A stretch of DNA of 64,000 bases, taken from positions 558,001-622,000 of the forward strand of contig NZ_RQJP01000005.1 in NCBI RefSeq assembly GCF_003858645.1. The letters run 5' to 3'. The notes beneath the pieces were generated by a model. That model did no database searches, was not told the DNA's origin, and saw only the letters and a program-made list of their open reading frames with translations. Source of the stretch: Larkinella knui. GTDB lineage: Bacteria; Bacteroidota; Bacteroidia; Cytophagales; Spirosomataceae. Shown in pieces: positions 35,835 through 44,287 of the stretch. The translations under genes and the position numbers were made by a program. The stretch's first letter is position 1; each line of letters starts with the position of its first letter.

Positions 35835-36584
35835 TTAAAGCCAGTCGAACGTGGACTTTTTTTCCTTCGGCACCAGCAGGTCGAACAACGCTTCGCTAAT
35901 GATTCGGGTGCCCTGCCCGGTGAAGTCCGCCAGTTTTCCGTCAAATTTGATCTGCGTCTCGTCCAGCACCAGAATGCGGCTGGCCAGTTCCTCGACATAA
36001 TTCAAGTCGTGAGAAGCAATCAGAATCAGGCGATCGGCCCGGAGGTAGGTTTGCAGAAAGGCGAGCAATTGCCGGACGGCTATCGGATCAAGACCGGCAA
36101 AGGGTTCGTCCAGAATCAATACCGACGGGGTGTGCAGCAATGCTCCGCACAGGCTGATTTTCTTGATCATTCCGGTGGAGTAGTGGCTAATCTTTTTTTT
36201 GAGCACATCCGGGTCTTCAAAAAAGAAGTCGGTCAAATCGGCCGAACGCCGGTTGCAGGTGGCGTCGTCGAGCCGGTGAATCAGACCCATGAATCGGAGG
36301 TAATCGGCTCCGGTAAATTCGGGAACCGGCGGGATGACATCGGACAAGATTCCCAGCGTCTGTTTAAAGACCAGCCGGTCGCCGGTTAGCTCCTCGCCAT
36401 TGAAAAACAATTGGCCGGCATCCGGGGCAATTAAATCGATCAGGCAATTCAGCAGGGTGGTTTTTCCCGAACCGTTTTTACCCAACAGGCCAATGATGTC
36501 GCCACCCTGGAAGGATAGATTGAGAGACGCAAGCACCGGTTTGCCGGAATACGACTTGCTAAGGTCTTTGATGACAAGTTCCAT
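35835..36584 (-). CDS. ABC transporter ATP-binding protein
   Basis: This 249-residue stand-alone ATPase has Walker A in GLLGKNGSGKTTLLNCL, a Q loop in LGILSDV, signature HYSTGMIKKISLCGALL (STGM in place of SGGQ), Walker B VLILDEPFAGLDPIAV and H loop LIASHDLNYVEELA. The divergent signature is typical of ABC-2 type systems (antibiotic or peptide resistance/export). The permease follows 12 nt later. Its 5' leader shares a 35-bp element with the HTH remnant upstream, suggesting common regulation. Confidence 0.92.
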   Translation of the reverse strand: MELVIKDLSKSYSGKPVLASLNLSFQGGDIIGLLGKNGSGKTTLLNCLIDLIAPDAGQLFFNGEELTGDRLVFKQTLGILSDVIPPVPEFTGADYLRFMGLIHRLDDATCNRRSADLTDFFFEDPDVLKKKISHYSTGMIKKISLCGALLHTPSVLILDEPFAGLDPIAVRQLLAFLQTYLRADRLILIASHDLNYVEELASRILVLDETQIKFDGKLADFTGQGTRIISEALFDLLVPKEKKSTFDWL

Positions 36585-36610
36585 GATAGGAGTTTGGATA
36601 ACGTCCGGGA

Positions 36611-36645
36611 TTAGTCATCAGACGTAGCGACTGGTAAAAAGTCAC
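36611..36645 (-). promoter_or_regulatory. shared leader element, copy A (before ABC ATPase)
   Basis: Matches 25 of 35 bases, without gaps, to copy B at 37740-37774, with blocks TCAGACG and AAAAGTCAC identical. It lies 26 bp upstream of the ATPase ATG, nearly the same distance as copy B from its gene. Confidence 0.5.
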
Positions 36646-37129
36646 TTTATCCGCTGGGACATCACTGATGGTGATAAAGCAACCACGGTTATCCAGAGCA
36701 GTAAGCCGCTGCTGTAGGATGATAAACCAGACTGAACGCTTTATAGAGCGGTATTTCCAGGCCTGCGTAACGCCATGCGCCAGCAAAAACCAGTACGCTA
36801 TACCATCATTTATTTTTGATCAAACAAAACATAGGGTAGAAAATTAATGGCAATTAAATCGTAATGATTATTGGTAATTAGCCCTTAGTAAGTTTTTACT
36901 TTTCTTCATTTGCTGCTAAAAAAGGTATAAATTATTTTCGAGATTTATTCTCAAAACGATAAGATAAGTAGACGGTAAAAAATCCAGTTAAAAATCCGAT
37001 AACCAGCCAGATAGAGTCGAGTTATTTTACATAGTCTGACAATGAGACAAAATTTTATTTAAACGGAATAAGAGAAGAATAATACCGGATATGTTACTGC
37101 CAGTCGGCTTATTGATTATCTGTTTCATA
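36646..37129. other. AT-rich gene-poor spacer
   Basis: There is no convincing gene in 484 bp. From about 36830 on, the DNA is markedly AT-rich compared with the flanks, a sign of separate origin. On the minus strand 37021-36932 a 29-codon stretch (LDSIWLVIGFLTGFFTVYLS then YRFENKSRK) reads like a membrane helix but follows a stop codon and has no start; it may be a decayed small membrane-protein gene. Confidence 0.5.
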
Positions 37130-37333
37130 TCATTTACCGGTTCTTTTAGAAAATTTGATAAAAAACACCAGGCAAACAATTGCCGTTATAAAACCGGCTA
37201 TCGTGCTTAGTATATCGTTCGTAAATAGAGCAACGTCAGATTTGACTAACAAAAGCAATAGCAGACCGCCTGCACACAATCCAGACAGAGTACGGATGAG
37301 TATCAAATAGTTAGTATTCATTGAAACAATCAT
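37130..37333 (-). CDS. small two-helix membrane protein
   Basis: The product has 67 residues. Two hydrophobic helices (LIRTLSGLCAGGLLLLLLV and IAGFITAIVCLVFFI) are separated by a short polar loop and end in a basic tail (KFSKRTGK). The ATG overlaps the stop of the preceding gene as ATGA, so both are likely to be real and coupled. No family recognised. Size and topology fit a bacteriocin immunity or membrane-accessory peptide, but that is speculation from context (HTH remnant upstream, ABC transporter downstream). Confidence 0.55.
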   Translation of the reverse strand: MIVSMNTNYLILIRTLSGLCAGGLLLLLLVKSDVALFTNDILSTIAGFITAIVCLVFFIKFSKRTGK

Positions 37334-37518
37334 GGGTTATGTCCTGCTTTCTTTTTACGGTAAAAATAAATCACATTAAGAATTAAGATTATTAAAAAAG
37401 CAATTAAAAACCACTCGGTCTCTTCTTTTTTTGTACCTTCATCGGAACCCATTTTTACCAGATAGTAGGCATAGTAAGCCAGATAGATGATCTGTATGAT
37501 TTTAATTAAACTGCTCAT
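37330..37518 (-). CDS. small two-helix membrane protein
   Basis: The product has 62 residues. The first helix (IIQIIYLAYYAYYLV) is tyrosine rich, then a charged loop (KMGSDEGTKKEETE), a second helix (WFLIAFLIILILNVIYFY) and a basic end (RKKKAGHNP). It is AT-rich and overlaps the next gene by 4 nt. It lies 30 nt downstream of the HTH remnant. Unrecognised family; see the neighbouring 67-residue protein for context. Confidence 0.55.
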   Translation of the reverse strand: MSSLIKIIQIIYLAYYAYYLVKMGSDEGTKKEETEWFLIAFLIILILNVIYFYRKKKAGHNP

Positions 37519-37548
37519 TTTTCTCTTAATAATATTTCTAGAGCGATA

Positions 37549-37718
37549 CTAATATTGGTATTGCTCCAAGTTTAATTGTGTACCATAGACAAAGAAATTT
37601 CCAGCTCTATAAGTTCGCCGATGCCTAATTTTTGGGCCAATTCTTTGGGAGAACCCGTAGCTCGTTTCCGAATAAGAGAATCGAGTGCTTCGTAGCGGTT
37701 GTGAAGTTTGGTGATCAT
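37549..37718 (-). pseudogene. remnant of a small HTH-domain regulator
   Basis: From ATG 37718 a 48-codon frame (stop 37572) encodes MITKLHNRYEALDSLIRKRA and then TGSPKELAQKLGIGE, very like the N-terminal half of short Bacteroidota HTH proteins (LIR..ATG.P.ELA.KL.IS pattern). The recognition helix that should follow is missing. A neighbouring frame encodes AGNFFVYGTQLNLEQYQY, resembling the C-terminal G-N-F-x-x-G segment of the same proteins and ending at 37549. An internal deletion with frame change would explain both. The short frame alone might still be translated. Confidence 0.45.
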
Positions 37719-37739
37719 AGTCGGGGAACGCGTTCAAGG

Positions 37740-37774
37740 TTAGTTGTCAGACGATGATCCCGTTGAAAAGTCAC
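37740..37774 (-). promoter_or_regulatory. shared leader element, copy B (before HTH remnant)
   Basis: Partner of copy A at 36611-36645 (25/35 identical). It lies 21 bp upstream of the HTH-remnant ATG on the same strand. Could be a common operator or promoter. Confidence 0.5.
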
Positions 37775-38027
37775 GCAAGAATTAATTTATTATCAGCGCG
37801 GTTTGAGCGAACGGTCGATTAGCGGCACTCCATTCTCAGAATGGTTTCCTGAAGTTACCAAACATAAATAAGTGCTGCTTAAAGAAATGCCTCGGCGGCA
37901 AATGGGCACGTCTGACCGCCCGATCTTAAACCGGTACGTTCCTGCTTTCTACAAAAACTAGGGTATGATGTCCAGGCATTACCTGGGAACCACCACCGGA
38001 ATGGGGTGGCAAAATGAGCAGGCGCTA
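37775..38027. other. intergenic spacer with small palindromes
   Basis: No gene is seen. It holds a 15-bp palindrome CCATTCT-C-AGAATGG (37830-37844). Near the end of the epimerase gene there are two short hairpins, CCAGG/CCTGG (37972-37986) and CCACC/GGTGG (37990-38009), which may terminate the minus-strand operon. Confidence 0.4.
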
Positions 38028-39125
38028 CTACCGAATTTCCAGCTTCTCCATCCCCGCCAGAAACGTTTCGTCGCAGGTGGCTCCAATTCCCGGTTCATCC
38101 GGTAGTTCAATTTCGTATCCGTTATACGTCACACCGCCCACCACCGGGTCGTCGGCGTGTTCAAAAGGCGCGTCCAGATCGTAGAATGTGACATTTCGTC
38201 GCGCGGACGCAAAGTGCGCCTTGGCCGTGATGGCCAGGCGGGATTCCGACATGCAGCCGATCATGCACGGGATTCCGGCGGCTTCAGCGATGGCATTGAT
38301 TTTCTGAGCGTTAAATAAGCCTCCGCTTTTGGATAATTTGATGTTGAAGTAATCGACGGCTTCCTCCTGCACCAGCCGCAGGGCATCCCGGGGGCTGAAC
38401 AGCGATTCGTCGGCCATGATGGGAACGGTCGTCTGGGTGCGAATGCGCTTCAGATCGGCAATATTCCAGGATTTGACCGGTTGTTCACAATATTCAATAT
38501 TCCAGCCCTGAATGGTTTTCAGGACGTTGACGGCCGTTACGTAATTCCAGCCCTGGTTGGCGTCCGTCCGGATGGGAATACCGTCGCCAACCGCTTCCCG
38601 AATCACTTCCACACGCCGGATATCGTCGCGCTGGTTCGTTCCCAGCTTGACTTTGATCGCCAAACCGCCTTTTTCTTTGATCCGAACGGCGTCCTCGGCC
38701 ATGCGCTCGGGTGAATTGAGGTAGATCGTTTCGTCGGTAATGAGCGGAAAGCGATCTCCACCCAGAAAAGCGTACAAAGGCATTCCGGCGGCCTGGGCGG
38801 CCAGGTCGTACAGCGCCATGTCGAACGCACTTTTTATCGTCGGATTATTGGGCAGATAAGCGTCCAGTCGGTTCAGATTTCCTTCCAGATCCAACGCATT
38901 CTGACCGATGAGAAGTTTGGCAAAATCACGAGCCGCGGCAAAACCGGTTTCCTGGGTCTCACCCACGATCATCCAGAACGGCGAACCTTCACCCCAGCCG
39001 ACCCGCCCGTCGGCATGAATCCGGACAAGCAAATTCCGGGCGTTTTCAATCGTCCCCAATGAGATCGCAATCGGGGCTTTGAGCGGAATATTATACTTGA
39101 AAACGTCGATTTGAGTGATTTTCAT
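38028..39125 (-). CDS. dipeptide epimerase (enolase superfamily)
   Basis: This 365-residue enzyme has an MLE-type N-terminal capping domain (1-125) and a TIM barrel. Catalytic residues are visible: K-x-K in AIKVKLGT, metal ligands Asp in RTDANQGW, Glu in EYCEQPV and Asp in MADESLFS, and second-side Lys in FNIKLSKSGG. Near the C-terminus YDLDAP supplies the DxD motif that marks L-Ala-D/L-Glu and related dipeptide epimerases. It probably epimerises dipeptides, as in murein-peptide recycling; the exact dipeptide is not predictable. It follows an amidohydrolase gene by 6 nt (same operon). Confidence 0.9.
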   Translation of the reverse strand: MKITQIDVFKYNIPLKAPIAISLGTIENARNLLVRIHADGRVGWGEGSPFWMIVGETQETGFAAARDFAKLLIGQNALDLEGNLNRLDAYLPNNPTIKSAFDMALYDLAAQAAGMPLYAFLGGDRFPLITDETIYLNSPERMAEDAVRIKEKGGLAIKVKLGTNQRDDIRRVEVIREAVGDGIPIRTDANQGWNYVTAVNVLKTIQGWNIEYCEQPVKSWNIADLKRIRTQTTVPIMADESLFSPRDALRLVQEEAVDYFNIKLSKSGGLFNAQKINAIAEAAGIPCMIGCMSESRLAITAKAHFASARRNVTFYDLDAPFEHADDPVVGGVTYNGYEIELPDEPGIGATCDETFLAGMEKLEIR

Positions 39126-39131
39126 GGGTAC

Positions 39132-40283
39132 TTAATTCGGAAACTGCGATTTATCCAGTCCCGGAATGATCCGCAGGGCGTTTTTGTAATACACTTTTTT
39201 CAAAACTTCGTCCGGTAACGCCATGCCGTACATCCGCCAGAACGCGTGGTATTTTTTGTGGTAGGGAAAGTATTCATCGTCCGTTTCCAGGACGCGGAAA
39301 TAGGTCGCGTATTCCGACGGAATCCAGCTGTCTTTCCCGAACAGAATCCGGTCCTGATGCTTTTCAAAAAACTTCCGGGATGCGCGGGGCTGGCGTCCGA
39401 GTTCGGCAATCACCGCACCAATTTCGACCAGCATATTCGGAAAAACCTTCATCAGGCTATCCAGTTTGACCAGATCATTCGGATACCAACCCATGTGGGC
39501 GTTGATAAACGTGGTTTTCGGATGTTTACGGAACACATTGTGTTGCTCGGCAATCAGTTGTTCCCAGGAAACCGGGTTGTCTTCCGACCGTTTGCGACCG
39601 GGATGGGTTTTCAGCTCCAGCCAGCGTTCGTTAAAGCGGTCCATCGGGTCCCAGAACGGTTTCGGATCGGCGGTATGAATCAAGACCGGCACGCCAAGCT
39701 GGCCACATTTGGCCCAGATAGCGTCAAGCCGCGGATCATCGACCCGAACGCGTTTGCCCTCCGTGTCCTTGACATTGAATCCCAGACTTTTATAAATTTT
39801 CAGCCCTTTTGCCCCTTTCTTAATGTCCTCTTCCAGCAATTTTACGGCTTTTTCGGTCCAGCCGGGTTCCCCCAGATTCACGAAGTTGATGTTGGTAAAA
39901 ATGGCCAGTCGTTTCGGATACGACTTCTGAACGTTCGACAACGCATTGTCGATAAACGTGGTGCTTTCGGCCACATTCGACGTAAAACCGCGTCCGCTCA
40001 AGTTGACCATAATGCCCATATTCAGGCTGTCCATCTGGGTAACCAGCTTCCGCAGATCGGTTTTATCCATGTCATACTGATGGTTGTGGACGTCGATAAA
40101 CGGATATTTGGCGCGGGTCAGTTTATGTTCCGGCGTCTTCAGAGTCGAAACCGGTTCGTACTCTTCAAAATCGATCGGACCGTTGGCCGTTGCTACTTTC
40201 GGCTGCGCATGGGCCGAAACGAGAAAAAAAGAAAAGGCGGTAAGGGCCGGGAAAAGGCGCAGTTGTCGGACAGATAAACGCAT
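39132..40283 (-). CDS. exported amidohydrolase (metal-dependent TIM barrel)
   Basis: The product has 383 residues from ATG 40283, with a signal peptide (FPALTAFSFFLVSAHA). The amidohydrolase-2-like barrel has YPFIDVHNHQYDM (metal HxH), GVPVLIHTADPKPFWDP (His), TFINAHMGWYPNDL (His) and FGKDSWIPS (Asp in place near the barrel end). PF04909 members carry out hydrolytic or decarboxylation reactions. The pairing with a dipeptide epimerase suggests peptide or amide catabolism; the substrate is unknown. Confidence 0.85.
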   Translation of the reverse strand: MRLSVRQLRLFPALTAFSFFLVSAHAQPKVATANGPIDFEEYEPVSTLKTPEHKLTRAKYPFIDVHNHQYDMDKTDLRKLVTQMDSLNMGIMVNLSGRGFTSNVAESTTFIDNALSNVQKSYPKRLAIFTNINFVNLGEPGWTEKAVKLLEEDIKKGAKGLKIYKSLGFNVKDTEGKRVRVDDPRLDAIWAKCGQLGVPVLIHTADPKPFWDPMDRFNERWLELKTHPGRKRSEDNPVSWEQLIAEQHNVFRKHPKTTFINAHMGWYPNDLVKLDSLMKVFPNMLVEIGAVIAELGRQPRASRKFFEKHQDRILFGKDSWIPSEYATYFRVLETDDEYFPYHKKYHAFWRMYGMALPDEVLKKVYYKNALRIIPGLDKSQFPN

Positions 40284-40330
40284 AGCTTGTCGGGTCAATC
40301 GATGAAAATAGAACGGTTTATCAGGGTGAT

Positions 40331-40807
40331 TCAGGAATGGATCAAGGCAACACAAAAAGCCGCAATGCCTTCTTTACGGCCCACAAAACCCAGGTGTTCG
40401 GACGTTGTGGCTTTAATGGAAATATCGTCTTCCGGGATTTGCATGACGCCTGAAAGGCAGGTTTTCATGGCCGGAATGTACGGATTTAGCTTCGGTTCCT
40501 GCAACACAATCGTGACATCGACGTTCGAAACTTCGTATTTTTTTTCGCGGATCATCGTCATCACTTCAGCCAGTAGCAGCTTGCTATCGACGCCTTTCCA
40601 GCGCGGGTCTTTATCCGAAAAATGGTAGCCGATGTTCCGCAGATTGGCCGCACCCAGCAACGCATCGCAGATGACGTGGCAAACCACATCAGCGTCCGAA
40701 TGCCCCAAAGCGCCGTGCGTGTGCGGAATCAAAATCCCGCCCAGCCAGAACGCCCGGCCCTCGGCCAACTGATGAACGTCGTATCCTTGTCCTACGCGAA
40801 TTTTCAT
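40331..40807 (-). CDS. ispF: 2-C-methyl-D-erythritol 2,4-cyclodiphosphate synthase
   Basis: This 158-residue enzyme of the MEP isoprenoid pathway converts CDP-ME 2-phosphate to MEcPP with CMP release, working as a trimer with zinc. Motifs: RVGQGYDVHQLAEGR (metal Asp and His), HTHGALGHSDADVVCHVICDALLGAANL (His/Asp), GYHFSDKDPRWKG, and the terminal KATTSEHLGFVGRKEGIAA. Length is typical. It lies between the M16 peptidase and the amidohydrolase on the same strand. Confidence 0.97.
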   Translation of the reverse strand: MKIRVGQGYDVHQLAEGRAFWLGGILIPHTHGALGHSDADVVCHVICDALLGAANLRNIGYHFSDKDPRWKGVDSKLLLAEVMTMIREKKYEVSNVDVTIVLQEPKLNPYIPAMKTCLSGVMQIPEDDISIKATTSEHLGFVGRKEGIAAFCVALIHS

Positions 40808-40817
40808 AAATATGAAC

Positions 40818-42053
40818 CTACGCGGCCCGATAATACAGAGTCGAACTGTTTTCTTTTCGAAGCAGTTTTTGGGCGATTGACTGAATATCGTCCGGCGTAA
40901 TGGCCTGAATCCGTTCCGTTTCCTGGTTTACCCAATCGGCATTACCGGCGTTGGCCGCGTAGGCCAGGTTCATGGCGCGGTTTAATAATTCAATCTCCGA
41001 AAAAACCAGTGTTGCTTCCGCCTGGTTCTTCACTTTCGTTAGTTCTTCTTCCGCCATCGTCTGGCTAATCACTTCATCCACAACCGATTCGATAGCCGCG
41101 TCGGCTTCTTCCAGCGAAACGCCCTGATTCAACGAGCCGCTGATCACGAGCAAACCGGGGTCGAGCGATGAGGTTGAATGCGCCGAAATACCGGTAAAAA
41201 GCGCCTGTTCTTTTAGCAGTTTCTGATACAATCGGGAGGATTTGCCCCGGCCCAGCACGTCGCTCAACAAATCGGCACGGTAGTAATCATCCGAGAAACG
41301 ACCCGGCATGTGGTAGACTTTATACAGCGCATTGAGTGGTACGTCGGCTACGGTTTCCAGAAACCGCGCTTCCGTCTGGACGGGTTCCTGCGGCAAATGG
41401 CGAACGTGGGTTTTACCCGCCGGAATGGGCTCGAACCACTTTCTGGATAATTGCTTGACCTGTTCGAGTGTGACGTTGCCGCCCACCACCATGACCGCAT
41501 TGTTGGGCAGATAATGGGTATAGAAAAAGTCCTTGACGTCATCGAGCGTAGCATTTTCGATGTGGCTGATGTCTTTGCCGATCGTGGCCCACTGGTACGG
41601 ATGCACCTTGTAGGCCAGCGGACGGAGCTTCAGCCACACATCGCCGTAGGGCTGGTTGAGGTAGCGTTGCTTAAATTCCTCGATCACCACTTTCTGCTGC
41701 ACGTCCAATACCGTAGGGTCGAACGACAGGCCCATCATCCGGTCGGATTCGAGCCAAAAGGCCGTTTCCAGATTGGCCGAGGGCAAGGTGATGTAATAAT
41801 TGGTAATATCGGGCGACGTAAACGCGTTGTTTTCGCCCCCCACTTTTTGCAGCGGTTCGTCGTAACTCGGAATGTTTCGGGAACCGCCGAACATCAGGTG
41901 TTCAAACAGGTGAGCAAAACCGGTTTTTCCCGCATCTTCATCGCGCGACCCGACATTATACAAAATATTGACCGTAGCCATCGGGCTGGTTGGATCTTCG
42001 TGAACGTAGACCGTTAAGCCGTTATCTAACACAAAATGCTCGAATCGAATCAT
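40818..42053 (-). CDS. M16-family zinc metallopeptidase
   Basis: This 411-residue protein is a single pitrilysin/mitochondrial-processing-peptidase-like unit. The inverted zinc motif HxxEH is in GFAHLFEHLMFGGSRN; the distal Glu lies about 75 residues later (VVIEEFKQRYLNQP). The second, inactive M16_C domain follows (about 165-340). No signal peptide is evident, so it is probably cytoplasmic. A well-formed promoter lies 46 nt upstream. Substrates unknown. Confidence 0.93.
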   Translation of the reverse strand: MIRFEHFVLDNGLTVYVHEDPTSPMATVNILYNVGSRDEDAGKTGFAHLFEHLMFGGSRNIPSYDEPLQKVGGENNAFTSPDITNYYITLPSANLETAFWLESDRMMGLSFDPTVLDVQQKVVIEEFKQRYLNQPYGDVWLKLRPLAYKVHPYQWATIGKDISHIENATLDDVKDFFYTHYLPNNAVMVVGGNVTLEQVKQLSRKWFEPIPAGKTHVRHLPQEPVQTEARFLETVADVPLNALYKVYHMPGRFSDDYYRADLLSDVLGRGKSSRLYQKLLKEQALFTGISAHSTSSLDPGLLVISGSLNQGVSLEEADAAIESVVDEVISQTMAEEELTKVKNQAEATLVFSEIELLNRAMNLAYAANAGNADWVNQETERIQAITPDDIQSIAQKLLRKENSSTLYYRAA

Positions 42054-42099
42054 GGCAAACTTTTTCGGTGGGGGTGTCGTTAGGCGTTTTGAGAACTAA

Positions 42100-42130
42100 C
42101 AAAAGTAAGCGTCAAATCGTATTCTTCAAA
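42100..42130 (-). promoter_or_regulatory. Bacteroidota-type promoter for the M16 peptidase gene
   Basis: On the reverse strand TTTG (42130-42127), a 19-nt spacer and TACTTTTG (42107-42100) match the -33/-7 consensus of this phylum with ideal spacing. Downstream start codon at 42053. Confidence 0.7.
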
Positions 42131-42166
42131 AAAGAACATTTCCGTAACTTGTCAACACGCCATCTC

Positions 42167-43276
42167 ATGAAAAAATTCTGGCTACTGCTTTTCTTACTGG
42201 TGCCGTTATATGCGAAGTCTCAACTGTTGAATGACGCTGAAATTCAGCAGATTATCTTAAAAGCAACGGATAAGATTTATAATTACGAGTTCGATGAAGC
42301 CGACGAGTTTATCCGGCAGGTCAAAGTCAAATATCCCCAACATCCGGTTGTGCCGGTCCTGAAATCCATTCAGCTATACTGGCAATACCTGCCCCTTAAA
42401 GAAAACAAGGCCGCCACCACACAATACATAAACTACCTGAATCAGGGAATTGCCTTGTCGAGAAAAATGCTGGACCGGAATGAAAACGACCCGGAAGGCG
42501 TCTTTTTTTCGCTGGCGTCGCACGGATATCTGGCGATGAAATACCATTATGATAGCGAGATGATGAAGGCCGTTGGCGAGGCCCAAAAGGCGTATGGTTA
42601 CCTGAAAAAAGGATTTAAGCTGATGGAGAAAAACCCGGAATTCTACTTTTCGACCGGTCTTTACAACTATTACATTGAACGGTATCCGATGGATCATCCG
42701 GTGGCGAAACCGTTGCTGTTGTTTTTTCAGGATGGCGATATGGCGCTGGGAATGAGACAGATGGAAACCGCCATTCGTCGGGGCGTTTTCACCCGGACCG
42801 AAACCGCGCTTTATTTGGGACAGATTTACCTGGAACACGAAAGCCAGCCCGCCAAAGGGGCTGCGTGCCTGAAACCGTTGGCTGACAAATACACCCAGAA
42901 TCCTATTTTTACCCTGCGGTATGCCGAAGCCCTCGTGCAGGCCGGGCGGTATCGTGAAGCGCAGCCGTACATCGATCGATTGCGCGATTTTCCGCAGAAA
43001 TTTCTGGCCATGCCCGTCAAAGTACTGGAAGGAATGCTGGAAGAAAAAATGAACAGTAACCTCAAATTAGCCGCTGATAATTACCAAACCGCAATCAAAA
43101 TGCCTTTGGATGAGGTATTTACAAAAGAATTTGCGGCCCATGCCTACAGTGGTTTGGCCCGAATTGCGGCTCAGTCCGGCGACCGAAACCGGGCTAAACT
43201 GATGTATAAAAAAGTTTTAAGTCTGGCCGAATACAAGTCAACTATCCAGGAAGCCAAAAATTACCTGAAATCATAA
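42167..43276 (+). CDS. exported tetratricopeptide-repeat protein
   Basis: The product has 369 residues from ATG 42167, with a signal peptide (KFWLLLFLLVPLYAKS). Helical repeats run through the protein: YNYEFDEADEFIRQVKVKYP, FYFSTGLYNYYIERYP, TALYLGQIYLEHESQPAKG and AYSGLARIAAQSGDRNRAKL. Function unknown; probably a periplasmic or outer-membrane scaffold. It is followed 15 nt later by the phosphotriesterase-like gene. Confidence 0.8.
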   Translation: MKKFWLLLFLLVPLYAKSQLLNDAEIQQIILKATDKIYNYEFDEADEFIRQVKVKYPQHPVVPVLKSIQLYWQYLPLKENKAATTQYINYLNQGIALSRKMLDRNENDPEGVFFSLASHGYLAMKYHYDSEMMKAVGEAQKAYGYLKKGFKLMEKNPEFYFSTGLYNYYIERYPMDHPVAKPLLLFFQDGDMALGMRQMETAIRRGVFTRTETALYLGQIYLEHESQPAKGAACLKPLADKYTQNPIFTLRYAEALVQAGRYREAQPYIDRLRDFPQKFLAMPVKVLEGMLEEKMNSNLKLAADNYQTAIKMPLDEVFTKEFAAHAYSGLARIAAQSGDRNRAKLMYKKVLSLAEYKSTIQEAKNYLKS

Positions 43277-43291
43277 AACCGGTTCAGCAGG

Positions 43292-44287
43292 ATGAAACGT
43301 CGGCTTTTTTCGAAAATGCTACTGGCGGCCGGGCTTTGGCCGGTTTTTCAAAAAAAGCCGACGATCAATACCGTTACCGGTTCCATTCAGGCGTCGAAAC
43401 TGGGTTTGACGCTTGTTCACGAACACCTTCTGGTTGATTTTATTGGGGCTGATAAAATCAGTCCCGAGCGATGGCTGCGACAGGCGGTGGTGGCCAAAAT
43501 GCTGCCGTATTTACAGACGTTACGACGCCTGGGGGTTCAGACGCTGATTGACTGTACGCCCGCCTATCTGGGCCGGGATCCGTTGGTATTGAAGGAGTTA
43601 TCGGAAAAGTCCGGCGTTAACATCCTGACGAATACCGGGTATTACGGGGCGTCAAACGATAAATTTCTGCCCGCCCACGCCCGAACCGAAACCGCCGACC
43701 AACTGGCCGATCGCTGGGTAGCCGAATTTGAGCACGGGATCGAAGGTACCGGAATCCGGCCCGCTTTTCTGAAAATTGGCGTCAACCCCGGTCCCTTGTC
43801 CGAACTGCACCGCAAATTGGTTACGGCAGCCGCCCGAACGCATAAACGCACCGGCCTCACAATTTGCTCCCATACCGGACCGTACGTTCCGGCTTTTGAA
43901 CAGCTCGATGTTTTGAAACAGGAAGGCGTCGATCCGTCGGCTTTTGTGTGGGTCCATGCGCAGGGGCAGCATATGGCCCACTACGCCCGCGCCGTTCGCG
44001 AAGGGGCCTGGGTGAGTCTGGACGGACTGGATGACAAGAACGTCGGTCAATACGCCGAAACCCTGCTGCTGATGAAGGAAAACCGGTTTTTGCACCGGAC
44101 CCTACTCTCGCACGATGCCGGCTGGTACGACCCGGCCCAACCCGACGGCGGCTCCATTGGTCGGGATTATACGGTATTGTTCAACCAGTTGATGCCGCAG
44201 TTAAACCGGAAAGGGTTCACGAAGAAGGACTGGAAGCAAATTCTGGTGGAGAATCCGGTGAAAGCGTTTTTTAATGATGAATTATGA
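43292..44287 (+). CDS. phosphotriesterase-like amidohydrolase (PLL/PTE family)
   Basis: This 331-residue exported enzyme has an RR-containing leader (MKRRLFSKMLLAAG) compatible with Tat export. PTE-family metal ligands are present: HxH in TLVHEHLLVDF, the carboxylated lysine in FLKIGVNPG, His in CSHTGPY, His in VWVHAQGQH and Asp in LLSHDAGWY. Such proteins are often lactonases with weak phosphotriesterase activity. The natural substrate is unknown. Its stop codon lies inside a long inverted repeat shared with convergent dnaX. Confidence 0.9.
   Translation: MKRRLFSKMLLAAGLWPVFQKKPTINTVTGSIQASKLGLTLVHEHLLVDFIGADKISPERWLRQAVVAKMLPYLQTLRRLGVQTLIDCTPAYLGRDPLVLKELSEKSGVNILTNTGYYGASNDKFLPAHARTETADQLADRWVAEFEHGIEGTGIRPAFLKIGVNPGPLSELHRKLVTAAARTHKRTGLTICSHTGPYVPAFEQLDVLKQEGVDPSAFVWVHAQGQHMAHYARAVREGAWVSLDGLDDKNVGQYAETLLLMKENRFLHRTLLSHDAGWYDPAQPDGGSIGRDYTVLFNQLMPQLNRKGFTKKDWKQILVENPVKAFFNDEL

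Noticed and set aside
36559-36786. 75-codon minus-strand frame overlapping the ABC ATPase start
   Set aside because: Begins at TTG, overlaps the ATPase gene in another frame and resembles no family. The part matching copy B at protein level is explained by the shared 35-bp DNA element.
36932-37021. 29-codon membrane-helix-like reading on the minus strand
   Set aside because: Directly preceded by a stop codon with no start codon; at most a decayed gene fragment.
39246-40277. 343-codon plus-strand frame opposite the amidohydrolase
   Set aside because: Shadow of a conserved gene with a signal peptide and metal motifs; no independent support.
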